A DNA stretch of 64,000 nucleotides, from NCBI GenBank assembly GCA_008508345.1, contig QNGE01000147.1, positions 118,237 through 182,236 of the forward strand, in the 5' to 3' direction. The DNA is from Paragonimus westermani. Lineage: Eukaryota; Platyhelminthes; Trematoda; Plagiorchiida; Troglotrematidae. Made by a program: the position numbers and the translations under genes. Below the pieces are notes generated by a model that did no database searches, was not told where the DNA came from, and saw only the letters and a program-made list of their open reading frames with translations. Numbering within the stretch: the first letter of the stretch is position 1; every line of letters begins with the position of its first letter. Shown one piece after another: positions 12,949 to 24,990 of the stretch.

Positions 12949-13923
12949 TCAGCGGTTGATAAAAATCGCATTCTGACAGTTCTGGAACCGGCTTTTATCT
13001 GGAGTTATTCGATGGCCAGTGTCGATTAAGTGGGAGCCGATTGCACTGGAAATGGGCTTTAGCGAACCGTTGCGAAGCCATTTCGGTAGATGTTCACGAA
13101 TCCTTTCCGATAGCCGCCTTGTGGTCGTTCCAACGTAACCTGCTTGACAGCAACAGGTGAGAGAGTAGATACAAAAAGACGAAGAGAACTTTGGAAAACT
13201 ATCCTCAAGGCGTGGCACCAGTACCGGGCAGGTTTCGAACGACACGATAAGTCTCGCTGCAGGGTAGGCAATCTCGACCGCGTTTGAAAGTCTGCGGCTG
13301 ATTATTTCACTATTAACTTCTCCTCTATATGAGAGACAGATGAAAACCGGCTTTTTCTGCGCTGTCTGGACGAGTTCTAGCTTCGTACCGGAATGTAGAT
13401 TTTTATCTATGAATCTCTCAGGGTATCCATTTCTAGTGAGAGTTCCTCGAATATAGCTTACCTCCACCTGGAGAGTGTCGGGTGTACAGATCTTCTGCGC
13501 TCTGTTCAACAGACAGTGTACCAAATTTCTTTTGTACTTCAACGGGTCAAAACTGTGAAAATGCGTGTATTGACCCGTCCATGTCTTTTTCTTATGAATA
13601 GATCTTTGAAGTGTCCCCTCTGGTCGACGAAGCAACGCAACATCTAGGAATGAGATTTTGTTATCCTGTTCTAACTCGACGGTGAACTTTATATTCCGAT
13701 GTGTTCTGTTGAACTCATCTAGTATGAACTGGGGATCATCACCGTTTGGAATGAGACAAAAAATATCATCCACATAGCGCATGTAAAGTTTGAATTTGGT
13801 TACGATGTGGTTGAGTTTAGTGGTCTCCAGTTTGGCCATAAATATATCTGCGAGCAGCGGACCTAGAGGTGAACCCATTGCTACTCCATCCTTTTGCCTA
13901 TATAACTCTCTATTAAACTGAAA
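12949..13923 (-). pseudogene. PLE ORF, RT catalytic core and GIY-YIG endonuclease
   Basis: About 325 codons in register with the preceding piece. It starts with the RT motif B region (GVAMGSPLGPLLADIFM), then the catalytic YVDD at 13765-13776, thumb, and a C-terminal GIY-YIG domain at 13078-13170 (IYSLTCCCQAGYVG, then the Arg helix and IREH). The Cys-rich strand in the GIY-YIG domain is usual for Penelope proteins. Catalytic residues of both domains appear intact, so this terminal half alone is open; the whole protein is broken upstream. Confidence 0.92.
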
Positions 13924-14159
13924 TTAAACGTTACACGTGCAAAACAGTAGTAGTTCTTTCAATTTTTCGCCCGTAATTACGACATCAATTTGATTGTTCT
14001 CAATGTGGGTACAGAGATAATCAATAGTTTCTTGCAATGGAATATTAGTGAATAGAGAAATTACATCCAAAGGTAACATGTTGTCGTTCTCCATATTCAC
14101 TGAATCGATTGAGTCCACAAAGTCGAAGGTGTCCTTTAGGCTAAAGGAGTTAGTCTTGA
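13924..14159 (-). pseudogene. PLE ORF, RT palm piece
   Basis: This picks up after the frameshift. It contains the first RT catalytic block (LDVISLFTNIPLQETIDYL, with the Asp of motif A). It stops at a TAA (13924-13926) in the middle of a conserved block; the same frame continues beyond it into the motif-C fragment. Confidence 0.88.
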
Positions 14160-15011
14160 TTTAATCGGTTCCAATATCTCCACTAGCCATTTTGCTAAAG
14201 CATGATACGGCAAATTGTACATGTCTAGGATCGGTCTTAATGGCACTCCATCTTTGTGAACTTTGGGAAGACCGTACAAACGTGGAATGACAATTCCCGT
14301 AGGCCTGATACGTTCGAAAGTTGAAGCGTCGATAACGTCTGCTTGCTTCATTTGTCGGAGTACTTTGCATAGATGTTTCTGTATTGCAGTCGTTTTATCC
14401 GTTTTCTGGAACCTCGAGTTATCTGATAGAATCGATGACACCTTGGTAAGGTAGTCAGTTTTGTCCAGTAAAACTATTCCGGCTTCTTTGTCCGGCTTCA
14501 TGAGTAAAATATTCTGGTTGGATTGCAACTCCCTCATAGCGTCTAAATGTTCACGCCTCAATAAGCTGCACTTAGGCACCTTGCTATTCAGATAAGTGTA
14601 GCAAGCCTTCACGAGAGTGGACTTACAGTGTTCAGCATTAACTTCTGACGAAGGAACGAGTCCATTTAGTTGCGCATGCAAGCTTTCAAACTGAACTTCT
14701 GTGTCTAGGCGTTTACATTTAGACTTCGGATGGCAAAATTTTGGGCCTAGTGATAGCACCTCCAACACAGTACGGCTTAACGTCATAGAGGAAAAATTAT
14801 GAACGTACCGTTCTGGTTCTGTTGAAAACTCCGTTTGCGGCTTGATCGGATTCAAACTACACAACAACTTTTTCTTCTTGTTGTCCACTTGTTTTCTCAC
14901 CTCTGTCTGTACGTAGTGCTCGAACAACCTCCCGTCCTCCTCGTGGAGATTCTCGACCGCAACCACACGCTGAGAATGATTACGCGTTAAATCGTCAATT
15001 TTTGAAGACCA
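14136..15011 (-). pseudogene. PLE ORF, linker and RT N-terminal half
   Basis: A continuous frame directly after the TAG. It shows the PLE-type linker and RT domains 1-2a, such as LMKPDKEAGIVLLDKTDY and RLYGLPKVHKDGVPLRPI, the latter the characteristic LPKVHK block of PLE reverse transcriptases. A frameshift near 14.16 kb ends it: the expected continuation (SFSLKDTFDFVDSI) is in another frame just downstream. Confidence 0.9.
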
Positions 15012-15254
15012 CTAGTCTCTTTCGTTTCGAGCATGACGTTGTAAGGTTTTAGCACTGGGTGGCACGTTGCAACGACGTAAAATATTCCAGTAAAACTTAG
15101 GGAATTCCTTATTGTCAATGGATTCATTCAGAAATCTTACAACAGCCTTCGCTTCTCCGATTCTAGCGCTAAACTTAACATACTCGTTAAGTTGTTTCAC
15201 TAGCGCTGGGTCTTTCGATTGTTTCAGTCCTTTCCAGATTCCCGTAGAATTCAT
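15012..15254 (-). pseudogene. PLE ORF, N-terminal piece
   Basis: Eighty codons from the ATG at the pseudo-LTR edge to a TAG (15012-15014). The frame continues in register beyond the TAG into the next fragment, so the stop is a nonsense mutation. The piece is Lys/Arg/Asn-rich, with no catalytic motif, matching the poorly conserved N-terminal extension of PLE proteins. Confidence 0.8.
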
Positions 15255-15384
15255 AAGAGAAATGTTGTAAACAGCTGTTTTCGGTAATTCTCATCGGGCT
15301 TTTACAATTACATGGGAATACGTGCGGGTTATATATGAAATTATGACGAGTTGAACAGGAACATTAGGATTAGAGAAATGGTAC
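15252..15384 (-). repeat. PLE pseudo-LTR, 5' copy
   Basis: This is the upstream copy relative to the PLE reading direction. The first ATG of the PLE frame (15254) lies exactly at its inner edge, so the repeat supplies the start codon. Confidence 0.95.
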
Positions 15385-15389
15385 GATTG

Positions 15390-15592
15390 GAACGAATATC
15401 TCATGACAGGCTCGAATAACACCCGAACACATTCACCAACACCCCCACCCTCCCCCAGTAGACTGCGATCTGTACCATTTCTCTAATCTTAGTGTTCCTG
15501 TTTAACTCGTCGTAATTTCATATATAACCCGCACGTATTCCCATGTAACTGTAAAAGCCCGATGAGAATTACTGAAAACAGCTGTTTGCAAG
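15390..15592 (+). repeat. Inverted copy of PLE terminal repeat and 3' UTR
   Basis: This segment is the reverse complement of about 12610-12818, i.e. the pseudo-LTR together with the C-rich 3' UTR next to it. It lies directly outside the 5' pseudo-LTR, so the upstream end of the element is a direct repeat followed by an inverted repeat. The match ends near 15592, where the sequence diverges after CTGTTTGCAA. Confidence 0.92.
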
Positions 15593-15599
15593 ATTGACT

Positions 15600-18500
15600 T
15601 CTTATAAGAGAAATGCTTCAGCTTTTCAAATGCGTAGCTGCGGTACAAAAACCTAGACAATGTTCCTGTCTCAGATAAGAATTAAACCGGAGGTTACTCG
15701 GTGTATATGACCCCAGCCTATGTCATCAGAGTATTACCACTACATAGTATTTTCTTACAAGTCAACAGTCTCTCAAGTACCTGCCAGTAGTTAAGGTACC
15801 TTTTGCTTCCACCAAACTAATTAAACGGTCGACGGGCCGGATATTACAATAGTTTGGTGCCTTTTCAATTTGTACGGACAGCCAATTTACCATATGCCCC
15901 CGTTATTTTGCCGCTGTACGTTAGTATTGTGTAATCTGCTATTTTATATATGCATTTTCCGCTTCCACATAGATGCTTATCCCAAAGCTTCCTACAGTAA
16001 TAAACAATAGTTCACAGGTTGTGCGTGGTTTTTCTCCTACCCATATGCATCTAGGAGGATTGCAGGTCCGGTGGTCATCAAGTGTAATCCCTTCGTTAAA
16101 GTGTAGATCAGATTGATGATAAAATTACGCGTAATTCATCTTGCGGATGGTAACCAGTTTCTGTTCTATCTGTCTCGTACCCTAGCTGGATACTTGAACT
16201 GGCTCTTATGCTGAGCCATATTTGAGAAAATGATCTCCGTTTTCAATTTTCAGTTTTAACTTGCACCGTTCACAATCCCCCCCTAGGAATGTGGTCAGGC
16301 CACGCCTTTGTGCACACGTCTTCAATCACGTGACGAGAAGGTATGTGATAAACAAGTCACTAGTTGATGAGGCTGATTAACTACATTGTTTTCGAATGTT
16401 TGCGGTTAATCGAGGTAGCGTAGGTTTACAAAAATTATAGAGGTGTTATCAGATTACTTGATCCAATAAAACTACCGGATTTCTAAGTGTAGCGTTTGCT
16501 AGAATCCACCATCGAACGAAACTGTTATTATTTACCATGATAAACAGTAGGACTATAACAGTAGGTATGAACCGCATGATGAGACTTTATACTGTACGTT
16601 TATTCTGAACGATACGTCATTCTTTCGTCTCTATTAAACATAGCAGAAGTCGAACCAACACTGATTTTTCCTGAATTACGACGTGTTCGTACACAACAGT
16701 TAGCCGTTTCTTTGTTTGAATCCATGAAGTCAGGAAAGTATGGATTATGTTGACTTTCAGGCTACGGGCTGGAACACAGGGGCCGATTGATCGTCAACCC
16801 TCAATGAAAATGGTATACTATGGTCGACTGCACGTGCGTATACTCTCAACCACATTAGTACGTATGTTCTGATTGCACTCCAGAACCGAATGCAACACAC
16901 ATCTGTTCATACCGTGTAACGCACTCAGCATGTAGTGTTGATGTGCTACCGAATGTTTGAAGAGAAACGTAGTCCATTTAGTTTCGCCAGCGGGTAATAG
17001 AATCTCAAGGAGGGCTGAACGACTTAATGCCTCATTAGAGATTAAAGGTATGCTACTACCTTTAAGTTAGCGGGAGCTACAGTTAAAGACTATTCATGTT
17101 GATAATATGATCAACCGAAAGCCACATACTGCTCATGCATTCGACGGATGAAAAGTAACACTGCTGATAACGGCGTTATGGCATTAATGTCTTCTATATA
17201 ACAACCACCTTGGTATTATGCTGATTTTAACCGGGAATTAGCGGAAGTAAACTACTGATGGAATCAATTGATTTGACCGCTGCTGTTACGGGCCAGTTCC
17301 AACTGTACTGATAACGAATACCGGAGTAAGTATGAACAACTGTGTTACGTTTTAGCCCTTCTTTGAACTATCTAACCAGTAGAATGATCGAGTGGCCACA
17401 AATGGTAGTCAATTACGCGAAATGACCATGTAACCGCGATCCAAAACGCACAATCCAAATGTCAGCAGCCAGTTCGCAAATACAGCCCTTAATATGTCTA
17501 ACACTAAATGACTGTCTATTATTTGGTAAACGGACATTTACGGTGTTTATGCTGACATGTGAGCGATCAAGCTGTGTTAGGCACGTGCGTAAATACCACG
17601 AAATTGCCGAAAGTTCACGTGTTACACCTGTTACACGCATGAACTACTCGAAATAAATACTTCAAAAGGATCTCAGCTTAACGGTCACGGGATTTCAGGC
17701 CATCTACGACAACTTAATGCTGATAAACATGCCGTAAATCGGACAGTAGGTGGGTGGGTCAAGGAAAGACAGTGTGAAGCCAGGTAGCAGGGGAATTATC
17801 ACTCAATACGTATGACGCTTCAACCAAGTTACCTACCCAGTTGAGCTTACTAAGTGCAATTAATTCCGTTAGTCAAAAGCCATTCGATTGACAATCACCT
17901 GTGCACTCGTTCTGGACATCGGAACTGGTGGTCGGATCATCGTCTGGTTGACACAGATCACTCTTTCGCTGTGAGTACAATGTGTCCCCTTGTCCACTAG
18001 GATAGGTTTATCCAACCATTGACTCTAGCGATTAGAACTCATAAAATTCTAGTGTATTATCTGCCAATATAAATCCAGAGATATTTCCTCAAGGCTTTGG
18101 AAATACTTTGGCCAATTCACATTCCGTAAACACGTCAAGATTCATGGTTTCAATGGTCTGTTGCTAACTGTTTGACGTTTTTGGGCACATTTCGTTCGTT
18201 TACTTTTTTCTATTTACTCCCTCAATGTATGACGTAAAATCAAGACATAAAAATGATTTGTTTAGTTTTTAATTAACGTGGTCTATATTGAGCGCGTTAA
18301 TTGGACTACACTCACTAGATGATGTCATCAGCCTGATGATAACTCGGTGAAAACACTTCCCAGTCCTTACTCGGCAAACACGCGTGAAACTATGCACTGT
18401 ATAGCCAGACTAATATAAACTTTTCGGCTGTTTCAGTGCTACTTCAACAAAGACGTGATACAACAAGAACAGTAAATATTAACGTTTTCCACATCAGACT

Positions 18501-20535
18501 AAACTTCGCATAACCCATTTATGCTGACAAACACTCTGGGGAAAACGGTCACTTGCTGCATAGTTCAAAACTCCACAGCAAACTGAGGACAAGCGTCAAC
18601 AGTAAGTATTCACTAAATCAGCTCATATCAAGCCGCTCGTCAAAGGCAACCATGCGTCGACGTGAACACAACCAACTGGCTAAGCTATAGAATAACAGAA
18701 CTTTTGTACAAGTGGTTTCCATATAAACCTCATTCTATCTGGAAATGAAATCTTTAGCCACACAACCTGGGAGAACGGGCAAACTTTTGCCCTGCTGATC
18801 ATAGTGCATGCAGGCTAGAAAGGTTCGGTTCGCCTACCACTGGCGAGTACCCGTACACGCACAACCTCCGGTCGGTTAGTCGTTCGTCTCAGGTTGTGTT
18901 CAAGTGCTTGTCGCTGTAGTGGCTTGTCGGTCAAAAACATGACTGCCTCGAAGTGATTTTTACTGCACAAAACAAGTAGTTCTATCTGCTGACCTACTGG
19001 CTACCAAAACTCGCGAGGTTGTCGGTTAAGTAAGATTCAGTGTGTGTCAACTGGGTACGAACACGCTCGCGTCGTGGACAGTGACACCGTCAGACGAACC
19101 CATGTGTCCTTGCGGAAAGGATGATTGTTTCTATCTGATAGCCTGTTAACTGAGTGTATCGTTAACATTCACCCCAAAGTCAAACAGCCGAGGAGAGCCC
19201 AACGAAATCATTATCAAGGAGCAATCACCAATCGATCAATGATGACGCTGCGTTTATACATACGTGTATCTACTAAGGGTTGGGAAATAACGAGTGCAAT
19301 CTTAGCATCAAAGTGGAGAAAGTGTTCACAAGCGTCGAAATTGAGATGTCAGTCCGCTCAACTGAGACCAGAGATATAATGAATCAGTCAGCCGACTTCA
19401 CCATCTAGTCTAGGCATCCTATCAGCAGGTCACAAATTTGAGCTGAACCGAGTTGCATTACCACAGTAAATGTATTTCTAAAATAGCCGAGACCAGTCTG
19501 TTTAAACACGCTTCATAAAAGCTAAATACGGTACTTTACACTTCTATAGTGTGCCGGATATAATCGCTTCGTATTCGGTATCATTTAGATTACAATGATT
19601 TAGGCTAATATTTTTTGTATATATTTGTTGCTCCACCTACTGCAAACATTGGGAGATGAAAATGTCTGAATAGGTAAGCAGTTAAGTTTACGCCTGTCAT
19701 TTAATGAAAACCGTTATGTGCGTGGAGTAGTCTTCCAGTAAAACAAGTTCGCACGTCCTCATGCCACTCACGCATTTAAGTTCATGAACAGGAGTTTCAA
19801 TCCACAACGCAACGAGTTTTCCGTTTAACCGTCTTGTGCCTGCCGTTACTCAGTCATTGGCCCAACTTCACTGAGTAATGACCCTTTCAACCTCTGTTGT
19901 TACACACGGTTCATTCGCATTCAGATTTGACTGTACCTTACCGCCTTGTGGAGACATTTAACTCAGCGTTGAATCAATCGTCTGTTCGACCTCTTCACTC
20001 ATCATCATCAGATAGTGGTGAACGCTTTGCTAGGCAGTTAGGCCAAACCTTCGGAATAGTAATTAGCATGTATACGAAGTTGGTAGTTCAACATCACAAT
20101 ACAGAGGAGAGCTGCGACCTTGACACAAAGGTCATTAAGGAACCGAACACAAATATCGAAGTTTTCAAAAAGTGTATAACAATTTAAATGGATAGTCGGT
20201 TGGCTAGTTGACCACAAATCGAATCGGAGCGAAACATAACATTTAAACACATTGATCCACCACCAGCGAAGGCAGTATTGGACCTAAGTTCAGTGTCTGC
20301 CACTTAAAAGTCATCCCGAATAAATCATAATCTTGTTCGAAACTGTATTTGAAAACTGACCCCGCAACACTTACCACCATAGCTTGTCGAACAGAAATTC
20401 CTGTGGGAAGATTCTTCTCACTTCGCCGCTGGACACTTTTTGTCATGAGAATACAAAGTACACTGGAAATCAGGAACCCAATCATATAACGAATTTTAAC
20501 AAACAGTTAATCACCGGTTACATTTTTCGCATCAC
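15600..20535. other. Non-coding stretch, nothing recognised
   Basis: Nearly 5 kb with only short frames (at most about 85 codons) on either strand. No exon with matching splice sites, RNA gene or retroelement domain can be supported. Confidence 0.5.
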
Positions 20536-20540
20536 CATAG

Positions 20541-20745
20541 TAATTCCAAGCGGCCTTTTCGAGACTAAACGCTATACTCAAATTTTCTCCTTTTTAGAGT
20601 TTACCAGTAATGCTCACCATCGCAACGGCCGGGATTAGAAGTACAGAGAAGCCGTCGTGAGCAAACCGTGTTGGCCACCGTGCCATTAGCATCAAGTTAT
20701 GTACAACCGAATTGCCACGTACGAATGCTCATCCACGTGTGAGCA
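20541..20745 (-). repeat. Degenerate tRNA-derived SINE with hammerhead remnant
   Basis: Aligns along its length with the SINE at 58610-58860 in the same orientation: a shared 5' block (AATTCGGTTGTACAT), an A-box-like TGGCACGGTGGCCAACACGG, a damaged B box (only AATCCCGGCCGTTGC remains), then a hammerhead remnant at about 20567-20615 whose core reads CTGGTAA instead of CTGACGA and GAAAA instead of GAAAC. It is clearly older than the 58.6-kb copy. Confidence 0.75.
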
Positions 20746-22780
20746 ATACTGAGAATGTCCACTCGCCCCAAAGGAAATACAGCAACTTTTCTGTCAGACT
20801 TAATTGTTAGAGTTGTTATTCTCATTGCCATTGTAACTGATGTATTACCTTCCGAAATCCACGTCTGATTCATCACATCAAATTGATGTTCCACATTCAG
20901 AATGGGGTACAACAAAATAGTGACAAAATAGTGAATTCCGAGACGTTGCAAAATACTAAAATGCGAGCCAATACTTGAAATTTCACTGTTAGCCATAGGG
21001 CTGATGAGATTTCGGAGATACCCATTCGTTTCAATCCACGAGATCACTGTTCAAATGTCTAATCACTGGAGTACAACACTGGTCCATGAATTCCCGATGC
21101 AGGTCAGAAGGTCATAGTCGTCCCATTATTGTTGTCGAAATCAGCCACTTTTAAGGGTAGTGACCTCAAAATTTTCCGTTACAAATAAGGCGGATGAAAC
21201 CACACTACTCACAAGTAGTCAGAAAAGTTAGTAACATTTGGTGAGCGAAAACAACGAAAACTATTTAATTCAACACGTGCTAAAATGAAGATGTCAGGTT
21301 AGAAAGCGTGCTACACAAATTAACGTACCCAACTGAAACCAACAGGCTTCATCACACGACCATCCTAAAATCTTCCTCAGATTTTTTGTCGCCCAAGCGT
21401 TATTTTTCCAAATGTTCTGTTGAAGGATCAGGTATTCATACGAATACACACCGGTAGCCAAAAATAGCTGAGTGCGATCAGAAACTGACGAAACAAAATG
21501 ATCTGTCGGATGCTATTCACCCATTGAATTTGGATGCAACTCGTGGTACTTTTAAATCGTATATTCTGATCGATTGACTGTCTGGCATCAGCATGCATAA
21601 TTCTATATACCTAATTTCTGTCATTTTTCATGCTATAAATGACAGTTAAACAAGATTGCCCTGCTGATCTGGTAACTGACGTTCTCATTTCTAGTTTCAA
21701 ATATCGGTATTCAGTTTTTCCAAGTCGCTCAGTTGGGGTTGAGCGAAAGGAGACTCAAGTTCACTGAAGTTGTCCACAAAACAATTCACATTTTGATGTA
21801 CGCACTGTTTGAAATAGACAAGGATTGCGAACTATAATTTATTTATGTGCATACAGTTTTTGCAGGATCACTGAGTGGCGCAAATAAGATGTAATGGCAA
21901 GTGAGTAAAACCAAAAAATTTCTACGTGCAGAAACTGCTGTGCAGGGCAGTGAATACGCCCGCGAAAAGAGGAAGGAAGAACTGATAAGGTAGAAAAGAC
22001 GATTGGTAACGTATGATTGACGTAATATTAATCGTCACTTGTAAAATGCTGCAATATTAGTTTCGGTGGGCTTGCCAAAACACAGCTAGTAGAACAACAG
22101 GAAAGGTACAATGATAAATTATTCACCGACATTCAAAGAGAATAATGAATACATCAATAACACAATACATGACCAGATTAAACAGGATGGGAGGAACAGA
22201 GATTTTCAAAGTAGTGTTTGGGCACATTCGAACAGGATACAACAGGTTTACAAGTAATGGTAGGTTGTTACACATAAGAATGACCACGATAAGCAAAATC
22301 ATGTCTAAACACAAGTGACATGAAGTCAAGGTGTACTATGTTTCAAAAGAAGAAAAAACATGAAATCCGGGTCTTTTGTTTGCATGAAAACCCAGAGTAA
22401 TCAAAATGAGGATTGAGAGGTAGCTACAAAACGTCTGCTTCTCAAGTGGCGAGTGGTTTGAGAGGTGACGAGTGTTCAGTACGGCTGAGGGTTTCGAGTG
22501 GACGAAAAGCTGATCAGTCGGGAGAACAAAATGCAATGGTGGAACAGTAGGTGAGTAGATGACAAATGCTTTGGACGTCGAAAGAAAAATTAACATTTAG
22601 TTGTGAGCACGTTCGGCCACAAATGACAGTAGGATTGGTTTAATACTAATCTGGGGTAACTATCCGCCCTCAGTGATTAATAAACGTCTAAAGATTGATT
22701 TTATTTTTCTGAAAAACCACTGTAATTGAGCAACTGGATGGCCTTGCCTATGATCATTGGTAAAGACAGTACTATATCAG
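20746..22780. other. Non-coding stretch, nothing recognised
   Basis: Short frames only. The interval 22.1-22.6 kb is purine-rich on the plus strand but shows no clear repeat unit or coding motif. Confidence 0.45.
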
Positions 22781-22784
22781 TGGT

Positions 22785-22985
22785 TCGCTCTTAAGCCTAA
22801 CTGCCATACAACCATGGAGAAAATTACAAGTCTCAAGCGAGAAATGATGAGAAACAAAGGGGAGGTAAACTGTCTACCGAAAATAACTACATCTATACTC
22901 GGACTTTCAACATCAATATGCTTATACCTCACTAACAAAAGGCAGAGCCATAAGTGGAAGTAAGACATAGTCAGAAAATACCCTT
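22785..22985 (+). repeat. Dispersed repeat, copy 1
   Basis: About 200 bp that align loosely with 50335-50530 on the same strand: both share a TAACTGCCA-ACAACCATG start, a GA-rich middle, an ACATCTATAC block and an end near AAGTGGAAGTAAGACAT. The family is not recognised; it may be a SINE or the 5' end of a retroelement. Confidence 0.5.
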
Positions 22986-23469
22986 ACTGTTTTTACTGTG
23001 TGGCTTCATTATGCACGTTAATTCCTAAGATAAGTCGGCCAAACCATGGGATCGTGAACGCTATTGAGCTCAGTTAGCTACTGTCTTAGCCGAATTTTCC
23101 AGCCACTGACTCTGTGAATCACTTCAGCCGCAACCCGGAAGATGAACCCGACGTACAATGTTCAACCTGTTGGTGAACTATTCTATATTTCCAAGGCCAG
23201 ATTATCTCGTGAGGATGGCGACATATTCATATCAGGCGGTCACCACCCCTGTAAACTTTGACTGTGACGCGGTGAACAACTGAAAGCCACGAGGTATTTG
23301 TTTGGTAGCTTACTGACAGTTAATCCGTTTGTCTTCTGGATAGGAGTACCATGTTAATTAGGCTCTTTTTGTGACATTCAAGAGGAAAACTCGGTTACCG
23401 CATTATCCGTCCTTGAAAAATACATGACACATCACCACAGATAAGTATTCAAATGTACAAATCATAACG

Positions 23470-23475
23470 TTTAAT
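23470..23475 (-). terminator. Candidate polyadenylation signal
   Basis: On the minus strand ATTAAA occurs about 150 nt after the TGA of the coiled-coil gene, followed within 40 nt by a GT-rich tract (CTGTGGTGATGTGTCATG), as expected of a cleavage site. A stronger AATAAA lies about 0.9 kb downstream near 22700 and could be used instead. Confidence 0.4.
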
Positions 23476-23624
23476 AAATTGTTCCAACCGTTAACTTGAA
23501 AGCAAAGCCATTATGTCTAAATTTCGCACGCTGAATCCTAAACAAGAAGCTTACTTGAAACGAAACCAGATGAAAATCCGGGAAAGGACTGATGGTCAAT
23601 ATCAAACCTAACTTTTGGGTTGGT

Positions 23625-23738
23625 TCACGCAGTTTCAGGCTGCGCGTTGATTACCTCCAGCTGCGACTCGAGATCACGTAGTCGCCCACGCAGTTGAGCT
23701 ATTTCGTTTTCCTTCTCCGATAAAAGATCCACATTGAG
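23625..23738 (-). CDS. Coiled-coil gene, last exon
   Basis: Thirty-seven codons plus TGA. The acceptor is AAATAAAAAG|CTC, with a pyrimidine-rich tract a little upstream, in phase 0. It encodes a short coiled coil (NEIAQLRGRLRDLESQLEVI) and a NAQPETA tail. This exon is too short to stand out by length; it is supported by its heptads, phase and position. The preceding intron of about 2 kb holds a LINE remnant. Confidence 0.65.
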   Translation of the reverse strand, partial: LNVDLLSEKENEIAQLRGRLRDLESQLEVINAQPETA

Positions 23739-24280
23739 CTTTTTATTTAACCGGATAGAACAAGAGAACTGAAGGCATAGGATGAAATGGTAGACGATAG
23801 GCAGGCATTAACCATAGCTAATTGGTCACAAGGAATGATGGATGTGATTCAATCAATTCGACTACTCAACCTAAGGCTGTGCATATGAATGATGTTTGTT
23901 TGTTGGTAGCCTCCGGTGAATTACTTCGCCACTCAGCTTATCAGTTTCGAGCCGTTTATCGTGTCCCCTAAGGATCCGTAACTGTCTATTGGGCAAAAGC
24001 CACCTGCTATATCAGCGTATGGACAGTGAGCCACGTTGGCCATATCTGACAAACCAAGCTGGTATCAATTATACATTAAAACCTATGTATGTATACAATT
24101 TATGGAAACCACGTTCGAATCGTGGGGTTACGGTGTGATGCGGTCAGTCAGTTATCTCTGAGTGTCAGACAGCAGGCTGAATAAGGCCACGTGAAGAACT
24201 TCATCTACATCGGTATCAATCAGTTAGGTTCGTAATGTTCACACTATGTATTTTATTTTGGAGAAAAGTCGTTTGGGCAT

Positions 24281-24990
24281 TCAATTACTGCTGAAAATCG
24301 ACGTCACGTTTGCGTGTACTATAGAGGTTGCAGTAGTCCTAAGTCGAGTGAGAGATCTTTTAAGGAAAGCTGGTGACCGCAAGCTAACAGCGTGAAAGTT
24401 TGCTCCTCCTAGATGACTGTAATACTTGGTCATTTTGACTTGCACCACTTCCGGATCAAAAAGCCGAGTAGCGAACTGTCTGGATTTGCCAGGGCGTGGA
24501 TGAATGACAACCAAACAAAATGGAAACTCGGTTCTAAACTTAACTATCACCTTCACAAATATTAGCGTCTGTTAGCTTGATCTGATAGATTTTGTGAAAC
24601 TAGATGCATTCTGAGTTCACAGGCTGGTGGTTTGCCTCAAACAAAACAATGCACACATCCATTTCGGGTGTTGGCTGACAGTGCCGCTGAGGCTCCAAAT
24701 TTAAGCTGTACAACTGTGAAGGTGAGTCTACCAGGGTTGGGGATACTTGGACTGCGAACTTCGTAGGCAGTCTTATGTGTACGGCTATTCCCTCCCACAA
24801 TTTAAAATTTCCTACCAACACAATATGCCGACTGGGCCAAAGAACTTGGTAGAAGTACAACAGACATTCACACTGAGCCTCCGCTTGCGACAACCATGTT
24901 CGAAAATCACTAGGCTGCACCCTCTGAAACAAGATCAGTTTAATTGCCTCCACCAGGACGCCAACTGCGCCTTTCGGATCAAAAAGATTT
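24281..24990 (-). pseudogene. RTE/SR2-like LINE remnant (endonuclease to RT linker)
   Basis: Two successive minus-strand frames read like an old LINE: 24990-24600 contains CECLLYFYQVLWPSRHIVLV followed by GNF, which recalls the IVVLAGDFNAQVG block of RTE apurinic-type endonucleases, and 24556-24281 contains RPGKSRQFATRLFDPEVV, like the RPGKLDARRLLDP linker before RT in SR2-like elements. Other catalytic motifs are eroded. A further open frame at 25242-25015 (YLASEKYPARYLGIKPH) lies just upstream but is not recognisable. It occupies the last intron of the coiled-coil gene on the same strand. Confidence 0.45.

Larger units (their letters stand above)
12602..15592 (-). mobile_element. Penelope-like element (PLE) with GIY-YIG domain
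   Basis: A nearly full-length Penelope-like retroelement on the minus strand. It has a coding region of about 770 codons (15254 to 12949) with reverse transcriptase and a C-terminal GIY-YIG endonuclease, bounded by 133-bp direct repeats (pseudo-LTRs) at 12602-12734 and 15252-15384, and an additional inverted copy of the repeat plus adjacent 3' UTR at about 15390-15592. Direct terminal repeats plus a partial inverted copy are typical of Penelope elements. The coding region has only two in-frame stops and one frameshift, so the copy is decayed but fairly young. It lies about 8 kb downstream of the coiled-coil gene's stop. Confidence 0.92.

Noticed and set aside
18340..18400. Hammerhead ribozyme beginning CTGATGATAACTCGGTGAAAAC
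   Set aside because: The core words occur, but no stem II of more than one pair and no stem I partner can be found.
24105..24180. Pol III B-box-like GTTCGAATC segment
   Set aside because: No A box at a proper distance, no tRNA fold and no second copy in the window.
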